This document shows, in pieces, positions 33,515 to 42,296 of a stretch of DNA of 64,000 bases. The DNA comes from Pseudocolwellia sp049933045. Its GTDB lineage: Bacteria; Pseudomonadota; Gammaproteobacteria; Enterobacterales; Alteromonadaceae. The position numbers were made by a program, and so were the translations under genes. The stretch covers positions 1,674,001 through 1,738,000 of the forward strand of contig NZ_CP187926.1 of assembly GCF_049933045.1 (NCBI RefSeq), read 5' to 3'. The stretch's first letter is position 1; every line of letters starts with the position of its first letter. The notes beneath the pieces were generated by a model that worked only from the letters and a program-made list of their open reading frames with translations, did not search any database and was not told the DNA's origin.

Positions 33515-35581
33515 CTAATGAGCTTGCAATGAAGCTGGCACTATCGCGACCGATTCAGGAGCTGTATAACTAATACTTAAATCAGGAACAATATCTCCGC
33601 CTGAACTCGTTAATATATTATCAAATCGCATCACTAGGTTATTTGATTTTTCAGCAACATATAAATGTGAGCCTGTATACATAATATCGACAGGGTTACC
33701 TAAATTAGTATTTGCACCTGATATGCTCACTGAGATATCCGTTACACCACTCGCTGCAGCTGCATCATTCATTACATAAATTTTACCATCTGTTATATCG
33801 TCAGCACTGCCTACATCAGAAACAATAAGTGAATCACTTGAAGGATCATAATCAATGCCATGAATATTTGTTGGAGCTTCTAAAGGAGCACCTGCAGTTG
33901 CTGGTACGATTAATCGACTTTCAGCAGTGATGTCAGTAACACCAGCATTAATATTTGCAAGTACTTCATCAAACACAGCAATAGTACCATCCGTTAATGC
34001 GACAAATGCTTTATCAGTTTGTGCATCGTAATCAACATCCCAAGGTCTTGCCAAATTGCTTGTACTCAATGTTAAAACAGGTGATACATTGCCTGAAGCA
34101 CAAGAAGAGTAAATTAATATACCTGGCGTTGTCTCGTTATTTTCAGCAACCAAAATCATGCCTGCTTGTGAGGCTACGTCTAAGCCTTTTGGTTCAACTA
34201 AACCTGTATTTGAGCCACTTATTACACGATCGTAAGATGGATTGTACGTTCCATCAGAACGATTAGTCGCAACTTTGGTTGAAATTAATATACCAGAAGC
34301 ATCACCGTCAAATGTTGTGTAACTGTTGCCTGCAGCGTCAAATGTGCTACTTTCTTGTGTACGTTGTGTATCATAACTGCCTGAATTACTTGTAAGTGAA
34401 GCATCAAAACTAGCAACCATATTACTTGTTGCTCCTGGTGTAGCTGGGTTACTTGATACAGCAACAGATAAAATATCGGCTGAACCATCTGTAATGTCAG
34501 AAACATCAACCAGTTGATAACTTTCTGGCACTTCAACCAAAGATTCTGGCTTTTCAGTACTTGTGATTAAATCTGGCGCAATGTCACCACTTTCTCCATT
34601 ATAAATATCAGAGAAAACTAAAATAGCATCATTTGATTTTTCTGCGACTCTTAAGTCTGTACCTGTAAGCGTTATATCTACCGGATTACCTAACATGGTA
34701 GTAGGACCAGCAATTGTTCTAGCTACAGTAATATTACCATCCGCAGAATCAGCATTATTAATAACAAAAATACTACCGTCAGTTATATCTTCTGCGTCAC
34801 CCACATCAGACAGAACCAGTGTATTTGTTGATTTATCTAAAACAATACCGTGGATATTTACCGATACTTTCATTCCTGCTTCATCACTTGGCGTAATAAC
34901 TCTTGCTGGAGTAGCAGCAAAATCACTTTCTACAAAGTCATCATAAACGGCTACCGTTCCATCTGTAAGTGCTACATATAGGCGATCGTTATCATCGTCA
35001 TATACTAAATCCCATGGCGTAGCATCTGTTATAGTTGTAGCTACAGGCATCACATCGCCAGCAGCCTGATCACCATAAATAGACACTTGCATGGCGTTGA
35101 AATCAGCTACAAAGACCAATCCCATTTTTTCAGAATGATCAATACCTTTAGGGTTAACAAGTCCTGTTGATGAACCCGTTAATTCTCTATCTATATTTGA
35201 ATCGTAGCTTGCACCATCAGCTCTATTTTGAATATGACAAACGGTTCGTAAACTAGCTACTGAAGCATCGCCAGCGTGTACTAAATGACCTAGTTTATTT
35301 ATATCAACACCTTCATTATTACCCGATGTGAATGTTTTTAATGTCGTTGCGTTTTCGTCAATTAAATTTGTAGTTCCAACATTGCTAGGTCCATTATTGG
35401 ATAAGATAAAATTACTAGGAGATAAAGATGGCTGTTCGTTATTATCGTCCAGACCTATATTTCCATCCGTGTTATTTGTTCCACCACCACTATTACAGCC
35501 CGTAATACCAAGCACAACAGCTAAGCTAATTGTAGTTAAACTTAAGGCTTTACTCGTGTTTTTTGATTTATATCTCATCAT
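33515..35581 (-). CDS. large lipoprotein made of two tandem homologous halves
   Basis: 688 residues. The signal ends in a lipobox (VLGITGCNSGGG), so it is a lipoprotein with a Gly/Asn-rich linker. Two halves of about 240-260 residues are clear repeats: each has GLV(N/E)PKG, VYDDDNDRLYVALTDGTVAVYD or DYDAQTDKAFVALTDGTIAVFD, NIHGI, SDVG(D/S)A(E/D)DITDG, GNPVDI and VAEKSN in the same order. The short repeating strands suggest two beta-propellers (NHL or YncE-like). No catalytic motif. Function unknown; possibly envelope-bound ligand or protein binding. Confidence 0.75.
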   Translation of the reverse strand: MMRYKSKNTSKALSLTTISLAVVLGITGCNSGGGTNNTDGNIGLDDNNEQPSLSPSNFILSNNGPSNVGTTNLIDENATTLKTFTSGNNEGVDINKLGHLVHAGDASVASLRTVCHIQNRADGASYDSNIDRELTGSSTGLVNPKGIDHSEKMGLVFVADFNAMQVSIYGDQAAGDVMPVATTITDATPWDLVYDDDNDRLYVALTDGTVAVYDDFVESDFAATPARVITPSDEAGMKVSVNIHGIVLDKSTNTLVLSDVGDAEDITDGSIFVINNADSADGNITVARTIAGPTTMLGNPVDITLTGTDLRVAEKSNDAILVFSDIYNGESGDIAPDLITSTEKPESLVEVPESYQLVDVSDITDGSADILSVAVSSNPATPGATSNMVASFDASLTSNSGSYDTQRTQESSTFDAAGNSYTTFDGDASGILISTKVATNRSDGTYNPSYDRVISGSNTGLVEPKGLDVASQAGMILVAENNETTPGILIYSSCASGNVSPVLTLSTSNLARPWDVDYDAQTDKAFVALTDGTIAVFDEVLANINAGVTDITAESRLIVPATAGAPLEAPTNIHGIDYDPSSDSLIVSDVGSADDITDGKIYVMNDAAAASGVTDISVSISGANTNLGNPVDIMYTGSHLYVAEKSNNLVMRFDNILTSSGGDIVPDLSISYTAPESVAIVPASLQAH

Positions 35582-35929
35582 TCTTTCCTTATTAAATTAA
35601 TTAATTCACACTGACTATTAATGAATTTCTTAAGTTAACAGCAGCACTATATAGAAATAACGACTGAGTTTTATTATTGGATGCAAAAATTAAAAAAAAT
35701 AACAAATAAAACAAACTTAACGCACTGATAAATAACAATGAATTAAATTAAATTATTTTCATGCTTTTAATATTTAATACCTGTATATAAAACTTTACTG
35801 TTACGCTGTTTATTTTTAATAACGTTTTTATAAATATTGAGTAAAACATTAACTAAGCTCTTCTTTACCTGTACAATTTGAATATTAATTACTCCTCATT
35901 CACTTGAGCGCAACGTTTTAGAAAATACC
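35582..35929. other. divergent promoter region of the lipoprotein and aroH-like genes
   Basis: About 350 bases, very AT-rich, between divergently transcribed genes, so it must hold both promoters. I see no TrpR-type operator (GTACTAGTT-like) and no leader peptide with tandem Trp codons before the DAHP synthase gene. Confidence 0.4.
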
Positions 35930-36988
35930 ATGACAATTAAAACTGATGAATTACGCACTACCCTTATCGATAATTTAGTATCTCCTGCAGAGTTAGCGAA
36001 TCAAATTCCTCTTGATCAAAAGACTGCCGATTTTATTATTGAAAGCAGAAAAAACATCGAAAAAGTCATTTCAGGTGAAGACGATAGACTGCTTCTTATT
36101 ATTGGTCCTTGTTCAATTCATGATCCTGAAGCAGCGATTGATTACGCGAAAAAACTTAAAGTATTAAGTGATAAACACGAAAATGAATTATTGATTGTTA
36201 TGCGTGTGTATTTTGAAAAACCTAGAACCACTGTTGGCTGGAAAGGTTTGATCAGCGATCCTAATTTAGATAAGTCTTTTAATGTTGCTAAAGGCTTAAA
36301 CCTTGCGCGTAACTTATTAATGGAAGTAAACAAAATAGGCTTATCGGCAGGCACTGAATTTTTAGATATGGTTACAGGTCAATATATTTCAGACTTGATC
36401 AGCTGGGGAGCTATTGGCGCACGTACAACAGAAAGCCAAGTTCACAGAGAATTAGCTTCAGCACTTTCATGCCCTGTTGGTTTCAAGAATGGTACTGATG
36501 GTAATATTCAAATTGCCTTAGATGCGATTAAAGCAGCAAGTGTTCCTCATGTTTTATATTCACCAGATAAAAGTGGGCAAATGTGTATTTATCAAACACA
36601 CGGCAACCCGCATTCTCATGTAATATTACGTGGTGGTAAAGTACCAAATTATCATGAAGAAGATATTCAACAAACCCAAGCTTCATTAACAAAAGCTGAT
36701 ATAAAAACAAAAATCATGGTGGATTGTAGCCATGGTAATAGCTACAAAGACCATAAGAAACAAATCGATGTGGCTAAGTCTATTGCTGCACAAATTGAAC
36801 AAGGTGACACTTCTATCTTTGGTTTAATGGTTGAAAGCTTTTTAGTGGAAGGTAATCAAAAAGTAGAATCGATTGATACGTTAACTTACGGACAAAGTAT
36901 TACTGATGCTTGTGTTAATTTAGATGAAAGTGAAGACATTATTAACCTATTAGCGAATGCAGTAACCGTTGCTCGTTCAAAAAAGTAA
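35930..36988 (+). CDS. aroH: class I DAHP synthase, AroH-like
   Basis: 352 residues, the usual length. Catalyses condensation of phosphoenolpyruvate and erythrose 4-phosphate to DAHP, the first step of the shikimate pathway. Conserved blocks: GPCSIHDP (PEP/metal site), RVYFEKPRTTVGWKGL, GAIGARTTESQ, PVGFKNGTDG and MVDCSHGN. The positions TDELRT at the N-terminus, FLDMVTGQ, SPDKSGQM.IYQT and GGK.PNYH match the Trp-sensitive AroH rather than AroF or AroG, so the isozyme call rests on recall of those sequences. Allosteric inhibition by tryptophan is inferred. Confidence 0.88.
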   Translation: MTIKTDELRTTLIDNLVSPAELANQIPLDQKTADFIIESRKNIEKVISGEDDRLLLIIGPCSIHDPEAAIDYAKKLKVLSDKHENELLIVMRVYFEKPRTTVGWKGLISDPNLDKSFNVAKGLNLARNLLMEVNKIGLSAGTEFLDMVTGQYISDLISWGAIGARTTESQVHRELASALSCPVGFKNGTDGNIQIALDAIKAASVPHVLYSPDKSGQMCIYQTHGNPHSHVILRGGKVPNYHEEDIQQTQASLTKADIKTKIMVDCSHGNSYKDHKKQIDVAKSIAAQIEQGDTSIFGLMVESFLVEGNQKVESIDTLTYGQSITDACVNLDESEDIINLLANAVTVARSKK

Positions 36989-37000
36989 AACGTAAATCAA

Positions 37001-37028
37001 GCTAACTGAAAACTCATTTTTAGTTAGC
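37001..37028 (+). terminator. weak terminator-like hairpin after aroH
   Basis: GCTAACT (37001-37007) pairs with AGTTAGC (37022-37028), extended by AAAA/TTTT next to a bulged G. No T run follows, so termination is only probable. Confidence 0.4.
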
Positions 37029-37128
37029 CAACTTGTTCAAGATCAAAAAGAAAACCTTTCTTAGTCGCACCAATCAAAAACAATTTGACCTTAAAGACAT
37101 ATTCACTATATCTTTAAGGTCGATACTA

Positions 37129-37391
37129 GGGTCTATTGATCTTTCAGGGTTAAATTTTATTCAATTTAAAACGGATTTAATCGCGATGCGAGCTTTGTCT
37201 AATAGTCATTCTATTAAAAAAGCGAACAGCAATGAGTAAATTCGTTTTAAATGAACCCAAAGGGCAGCATGTGTTTGATATTTATACTACGTTATCGTCT
37301 GTTCGAGTAGCCAGCTACACGTCACATACTCTGCCTTGTCTAAATATCAAACACCTTGCTGTAAAAACAATCTCGAAAGTTCAACAGACCC
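37129..37391. mobile_element. 263-bp MITE-like palindromic element between aroH and the sulfatase gene
   Basis: Ends GGGTCTATTGATCTTTC (37129-37145) and GAAAGTTCAACAGACCC (37375-37391) are 17-bp inverted repeats with two mismatches, each flanked by TA. Inside are nested pairs: TTCAATTTAAAACG with CGTTTTAAATGAA, and GTGTTTGATATTTA (37271-37284) with TAAATATCAAACAC (37341-37354). Just outside, GACCTTAAAGA pairs with TCTTTAAGGTC (37087-37121) and TAACAATA with TATTGTTA (37431-37449). Two short open frames in this region (37033-37528) have no coding features and are explained by the palindromes. The rest of the 520-base gap would hold the sulfatase promoter. Confidence 0.5.
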
Positions 37392-37511
37392 TAATAGCAC
37401 AGCATTTAAAATATAAATCCCAAAAGTTACTAACAATACGCTATTGTTATCTTATTCCGTTTCAGATTATTAGTCCTTTACCGTTATCCAAATTAAGCAA
37501 GGAGGCAGATT

Positions 37512-39125
37512 ATGACAATGTTAACTAAACCAACATTTACTTTAACAAAACTCGTAAAAACTAACCCTATTCATCATTTACTCTCTTTATCTCTATTAAT
37601 GTCATTCTCTGCAGTATTACTTGCAGGATGTAGCCAAGAAGGCACAGAAGCTCAAAGCAATGCAAATTCTGTAATAGCTAAACCCAATGTTATTGTTTTT
37701 TACGTAGACGATTTAGGCTACGGCGACTTAGGCGTATACGGAGCAAAAGGTGTTAAAACACCAAATGTAGATGCGCTAGCTAAAAATGGTATTCGTTTTA
37801 CCGATGCCCATAGTTATTCAGCAACTGGCACCCCTTCTCATTATTCATTGTTAACAGGTGAATATGGTTTTCGTGAAAATGTTACTTTATTAAAAGAAGA
37901 TTCAGAATTAATTATCCCAAGAACAAAACCTACCTTAGCAACATTATTTAAAAAAGCAGGTTATAACACCGCGGTAATCGGCAAATGGCTACTAGGTTTA
38001 GGCGATGCTAAATCTGATGTAAATTGGAACGAGAAAGTGCTTTTAGGGCCTGCTGAAGTAGGCTTCGATTACAGCTTTATTATTCCTGGTGCTGTTGAAA
38101 AAGTACCAACTATTTATCTAGAAGACCAATATGTTGTAAATGTAAAAGCAGAAGATCCCATTTCTATTAGTTTAGAAAATAAAATTGGTGACAGACCAAC
38201 AGGTGCCGAAAATCCAGAACTTTTACTCCAACAAGCTGATGAATTGCATGGTGGCAGTATTATAAACGGTATAAGTCGTATTGGTTGGATGAAAGGCGGT
38301 GCCGATGCTGAGTGGAAAGACGATAACTTTTCGCAAATATTTACTAATATGGCTGACTTTTATATAGAAGATAATCAAGAAACTCCCTTTTTCTTATTCT
38401 TCTCATTCCACGATATTCATGTACCACGTATGCCTAATGAAATGTTTAAAGGCAAAAGCAGTATGGGACCTCGCGGTGATTCAATTGCTCAAATGGATTG
38501 GATCACAGGTCAAGTTGTTAACAAATTAAAGGCTAAAGGCTTACTCGATAACACCTTAATTGTATTTACCAGCGATAACGGACCTGTATTAATGGATGGT
38601 TATGAAGATGGCGCGGTAAAACAACTCGGTAACCACAAACCTGCTGGTGACTTTAGAGGTGGAAAATACAGTGCATTTGAGGCGGGTACACGAGTGCCAA
38701 CCATAATTCATTACCCTGATAAGGTTAAACCTGGTGTTAGCGACGCTTTAATGAGCCAAGTCGATTTATACGCATCTTTTGCTGACATGTTAGGTATTGA
38801 GCTTGGTCACCATGAAGCAATCGATAGCCAAAACCAATTAAAAGCATGGTTTAATTCAAAAAGCACAGGGAGAACTGAGTTACTGCAAGAGTCGCAAACA
38901 TTCTCGCTAAGAACTCAAGAATGGAAATATATTGCACCAAGTAAGAAACAAGTGGATTGGATAAAAGAGGAGAAGAATATTGAGTCTGGTGTATCTCCCC
39001 TTCCTCAGCTTTATAATATGTTGAAGGATCCAGCTGAACAAAATGATTTGGCTGAATCTGAAACAACAGAAGTGAAACGCTACCAAGAGAGAATTGCTAC
39101 GATAAAAGCGAGAAATCAAAGGTAG
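37512..39125 (+). CDS. sulfatase-family lipoprotein lacking the formylglycine residue
   Basis: 537 residues; AAGGAGG lies 7 bases before the ATG. A lipoprotein signal ends in LLAGC. The S1 sulfatase fold is clear: metal residues in YVDDLGYGDLG, FTSDNGP, and the Lys region HKPAGDFRGGKYSAFEAGTRVP. The modification motif, normally C/S-x-P-S-R followed by LLTG, reads G106-T-P-S-H110-Y-S-L-L-T-G, so the nucleophile Cys and the Arg are replaced. GKWHLG reads GKWLLG (Leu160 for His). Three active-site positions are altered while the gene is intact and full length, suggesting a non-sulfatase role or a substrate-binding pseudoenzyme. Monocistronic. Confidence 0.85.
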   Translation: MTMLTKPTFTLTKLVKTNPIHHLLSLSLLMSFSAVLLAGCSQEGTEAQSNANSVIAKPNVIVFYVDDLGYGDLGVYGAKGVKTPNVDALAKNGIRFTDAHSYSATGTPSHYSLLTGEYGFRENVTLLKEDSELIIPRTKPTLATLFKKAGYNTAVIGKWLLGLGDAKSDVNWNEKVLLGPAEVGFDYSFIIPGAVEKVPTIYLEDQYVVNVKAEDPISISLENKIGDRPTGAENPELLLQQADELHGGSIINGISRIGWMKGGADAEWKDDNFSQIFTNMADFYIEDNQETPFFLFFSFHDIHVPRMPNEMFKGKSSMGPRGDSIAQMDWITGQVVNKLKAKGLLDNTLIVFTSDNGPVLMDGYEDGAVKQLGNHKPAGDFRGGKYSAFEAGTRVPTIIHYPDKVKPGVSDALMSQVDLYASFADMLGIELGHHEAIDSQNQLKAWFNSKSTGRTELLQESQTFSLRTQEWKYIAPSKKQVDWIKEEKNIESGVSPLPQLYNMLKDPAEQNDLAESETTEVKRYQERIATIKARNQR

Positions 39126-39126
39126 T

Positions 39127-39323
39127 TAACCTGAACTCGGTTTAAGTTGTCTTTAATTCATTGAAATTATTACTAATAAAATTTAACTTATACTCTAGCT
39201 TGATAGTTTTTCTTTCTTCAAGGCAAATTTCGCGTCAATAGCTAGCCTATTGCAAGTAAATTTAACGATGAAGCAAGTAAAAATAGCTGTTAGAGAAGAA
39301 TATATTAAACCGAGTTCAGGTTA
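39127..39323 (-). mobile_element. 197-bp MITE, copy 2 (inverted relative to copy 1)
   Basis: TAACCTGAACTCGGTTTAA (39127-39145) and TTAAACCGAGTTCAGGTTA (39305-39323) are a perfect 19-bp terminal inverted repeat ending in TA. The interior (CAAGGCAAATTTCGCGTC, TTGCAAGTAAATTTAACG) is the reverse complement of copy 1 at 27891-28086. The element starts 2 bases after the sulfatase stop codon and supplies no gene. Confidence 0.85.
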
Positions 39324-39361
39324 GTTATTTACACCTTTTAAGATTTATAGCCAGTAAAACT

Positions 39362-39400
39362 AAAAGCCACTGACATTCATGATGAATGTCAGTGGCTTTT
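39362..39400 (-). terminator. strong bidirectional terminator of the pel operon
   Basis: A 19-bp perfect inverted repeat, AAAAGCCACTGACATTCAT (39362-39380) with ATGAATGTCAGTGGCTTTT (39382-39400), sits between the stop codons of the sulfatase (+) and pelG (-) and has T runs on both strands. Confidence 0.9.
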
Positions 39401-39426
39401 TTGTCTCAAATCAACAGCGAGCTCAC

Positions 39427-40794
39427 TTAGTCTTGCAACATAAAGGTTTGATATTCTAAGTTCTTAAACTGTCCGTTTAGCTGAATTAGCCCCATTAACG
39501 TGGTGGTTAGCATGGCTAAAGTAAAACCATAACCATAAAACGCAGGCCCTAAGTAAATACTGATTTGAGTAAAGACATAATTGGTGATCACTATACAAGT
39601 CACTAACGCTAAAGCTTGATGCCTTTTATCTAAATAGAACATTACATTAAGAATTGCCATAACTAATACTTGTAAGCTTACGCCTACTAAATCAACATAC
39701 AGTAAGTGTAGGTAAGCAGCATCAATACCTAAGGCTTCTAAAATATCTTTTGCCCATAAAAGTAATAACGCGAGTGTAATACCTTGAACCTTAAATATTT
39801 GATAAATACTCTTTTGACAGTCATCAACCATACGTTCTTTTAGAATATAAATAGATTGTAAAGTACCGCCCTCACGCACTGTTTTATAAAAGTTCTCGCA
39901 CGACTGTGCAAAGTCAGTTTCCATGTGCAGCATAAAAACAGCCATGCCTGGAATAATAGCTAAGTAAGCTAAAAATATCGGTAAGTCATAAATATACGAA
40001 GCATAGAATATATCAATAACTTGAACATTTAATACAGGATTCATCCAAAAGCTAAACTTATCAATCCATACGCCAACGTTATATATAACGCCACATAAAA
40101 CGAGAGAAAAGAATATTTTATTGGGATTTAAAAAATCAAAAGCCACTAGTTTTTTCGATGGAAAATAACGTAAAACAAAGAACAAAAATACAAAGGTGAT
40201 CAAACCTTGGCTAAAGGCGAATACACTTAATAACCCTAGTAAACCGAAAGAAGCAAATACTAAGCTGCCTAATATCATTACGCCATAACCCGCTAATAAC
40301 GTGGTTAATATGCGATAGTATTGTTTCATTCCACTTAAAAAAATGATGATAAGCCATAAGTTACACAAGACTACAAACGAGGTTAGAATAGCGATTTTTA
40401 TTGCAGGCGATAACTCACTAAAACTGAGTAAACCACCGCCCACTAACACGGCTAAAATACTGCTAACCACCATACAGCCCAATAAATTAGGGGTAACAGC
40501 TTCTTGGTTTTTACTAAAAAATTGATCGGCTATAAATCGCGTGAGCATGAGCTGAAACATACCACTTAATATTAAAGAACCTGCCATTAAGTAAGTCACA
40601 ATAACCAAAAACTGAACAACGACGACGTCTTCAGACACATTACCTATACTTAAAACACCAATAACCATCAGCGCAACAATAGATAAAACCCAAGGACCAG
40701 AGCTTACAATACCTGCTAAACCGTAAGCTTCAAAAAGAGATAAAAGTGTATTCTTTTTGAGGATTTTTTTTAATTCAAAACCTATTCCTGCCAC
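39427..40794 (-). CDS. pelG: Pel exopolysaccharide membrane transporter PelG
   Basis: 455 residues, about 12 transmembrane helices. N-terminus MAGIGFELKKILKKNTLLSL and SGPWVLSIVALMV are typical of PelG, a polysaccharide-transporter-like (Wzx/MOP-related) inner-membrane protein that with PelD, PelE and PelF forms the Pel synthase and moves the polymer across the inner membrane. Its start overlaps the end of pelF by 13 bases. Last gene of the complete pel operon. Confidence 0.92.
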   Translation of the reverse strand: MAGIGFELKKILKKNTLLSLFEAYGLAGIVSSGPWVLSIVALMVIGVLSIGNVSEDVVVVQFLVIVTYLMAGSLILSGMFQLMLTRFIADQFFSKNQEAVTPNLLGCMVVSSILAVLVGGGLLSFSELSPAIKIAILTSFVVLCNLWLIIIFLSGMKQYYRILTTLLAGYGVMILGSLVFASFGLLGLLSVFAFSQGLITFVFLFFVLRYFPSKKLVAFDFLNPNKIFFSLVLCGVIYNVGVWIDKFSFWMNPVLNVQVIDIFYASYIYDLPIFLAYLAIIPGMAVFMLHMETDFAQSCENFYKTVREGGTLQSIYILKERMVDDCQKSIYQIFKVQGITLALLLLWAKDILEALGIDAAYLHLLYVDLVGVSLQVLVMAILNVMFYLDKRHQALALVTCIVITNYVFTQISIYLGPAFYGYGFTLAMLTTTLMGLIQLNGQFKNLEYQTFMLQD

Positions 40795-42296
40795 GAGATT
40801 TGTTCCTTATAAATATCTCGATAAGATTGATACATCATCTTTTCAACATAATATCTTTTTACACGTTCACGACCGATATCGCCCATTTTTCGCCACTGCT
40901 CTGCATCAGACAGAATATTATTAATAGCGACAGCTGTTACGTTAGGTGAAGCAATTTGAATGATTTCACCACACGCGCCTAACGCTTTATCTTCAGGCGA
41001 CATGCCATAAACAATTTCTCTGCAAGAGCCAACTTCAGTCGCAATACAAGGAATTCCACCTGCCATACCTTCCAATAAAACTAAAGGCTGAGCTTCGCTG
41101 ATCGACGTTAAAATAACCACGCCTACTTTAGGTAAAATTTCTTTAATGTTTTGCATACCTAAAAACTTAATCTTGTCGGTTAAAGACAAACTGTCGACTA
41201 AGGTTTTACATTCTTCGTAATACTCTAAATCTTCGTCTGCGGGACCTATTACCCAACCTTCTAGGCTTGGATCATTATTAATGGCTACACGCATACTGCG
41301 AATAAAGGTTTTAATATCTTTTATTGGTACAACACGACCAATTAAGCCCACCACTTTAGGCGGCTCTAGCGGTCGTAAATCATAAGCTTCTATAAAGTGG
41401 TCATAGTTAATGCCATTAACAACCACATTGGTTTTATCTGCTGGTGCGCCATCAGTAATTTGACGTTGGCGATTACCTTCATACAAGGCAATAATTTTGT
41501 CCGCTTGATGATACGCCGTTAAACCAAGTTGCTCGAAAAACTTGATCCAAGTACCACGTGTCATTTCTATTTTTTTATGCAAGCTCGCGTCAAATGCACT
41601 ATGCCTGCTAGGTATCCAACTGGCTTGGCTCAAATCAATTTTACGTTCTTTGGTGTAAATACCATGTTCGGTTAATATAAAAGGTTTTTTAGTTTGTTGA
41701 TGACACAAGGCCCCTAAAAATCCAGCATAACCTGTAGAAATACTGTGATATACCTTACATTCTGGTAGGTTCTTGGCTATTTTTGCCAATTCAAAGAGTG
41801 GCGAATATATGTTTCTGTAAGTCCAAAAGAAATCAACAAATGAATGACTTCCCCCAAACTCGGTATAAATCTCAGTCAATACTTTCCATGATGCTTCGCT
41901 GTATAAGAAGTCATCTACACTGAGTTTTTTCTTATCACCTAAATTATTAAGAATGTCTTGTAGCAAGGCATTGTTAATAGGTTTATCAGTATTTTGAAAG
42001 TAACCTAAAATCTGTTGAAACAAGTGAAATGCATACGAGTTACCTTTACGCGGACTAGGTTTAACTACTTTAGATTTTTGTAATAAGTAGTTCATTTGAA
42101 TGCCAACAACGTTATCAGGCAATTCGTAAACCATTTCTTTGTATGAACTCGCATCACCACCTAAAAATACTAAGTAAAAATTGTATTCAGGTAAGCCGCT
42201 AATAATTTGATGTACCCAACTTGAAACACCACCACGAATATAAGGATAAGTCCCTTCAAGCAACAAGCATATATCTATAGGTTTAGAATTATTCAT
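40782..42296 (-). CDS. pelF: Pel polymerising glycosyltransferase PelF
   Basis: 504 residues, GT4 fold. CLLLEGTYPYIRGGVSSWVHQII at the N-terminus is a PelF hallmark; the donor-side E-x7-E motif is SEAQPLVLLEGMAGGIP, preceded by VGLIGRVVPIKDIKTF. It uses UDP-N-acetylgalactosamine-type donors to build Pel, a partly deacetylated, GalNAc/GlcNAc-rich cationic polymer. Cytosolic, docking to PelD/PelE/PelG. Overlaps pelE by 8 bases and pelG by 13. Confidence 0.93.
   Translation of the reverse strand: MNNSKPIDICLLLEGTYPYIRGGVSSWVHQIISGLPEYNFYLVFLGGDASSYKEMVYELPDNVVGIQMNYLLQKSKVVKPSPRKGNSYAFHLFQQILGYFQNTDKPINNALLQDILNNLGDKKKLSVDDFLYSEASWKVLTEIYTEFGGSHSFVDFFWTYRNIYSPLFELAKIAKNLPECKVYHSISTGYAGFLGALCHQQTKKPFILTEHGIYTKERKIDLSQASWIPSRHSAFDASLHKKIEMTRGTWIKFFEQLGLTAYHQADKIIALYEGNRQRQITDGAPADKTNVVVNGINYDHFIEAYDLRPLEPPKVVGLIGRVVPIKDIKTFIRSMRVAINNDPSLEGWVIGPADEDLEYYEECKTLVDSLSLTDKIKFLGMQNIKEILPKVGVVILTSISEAQPLVLLEGMAGGIPCIATEVGSCREIVYGMSPEDKALGACGEIIQIASPNVTAVAINNILSDAEQWRKMGDIGRERVKRYYVEKMMYQSYRDIYKEQISWQE

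Noticed and set aside
37033..37528. Two plus-strand open frames of 68 and 98 codons before the sulfatase gene
   Set aside because: They have no convincing ribosome-binding site or protein character, overlap the sulfatase start, and lie in nested palindromes that explain them.
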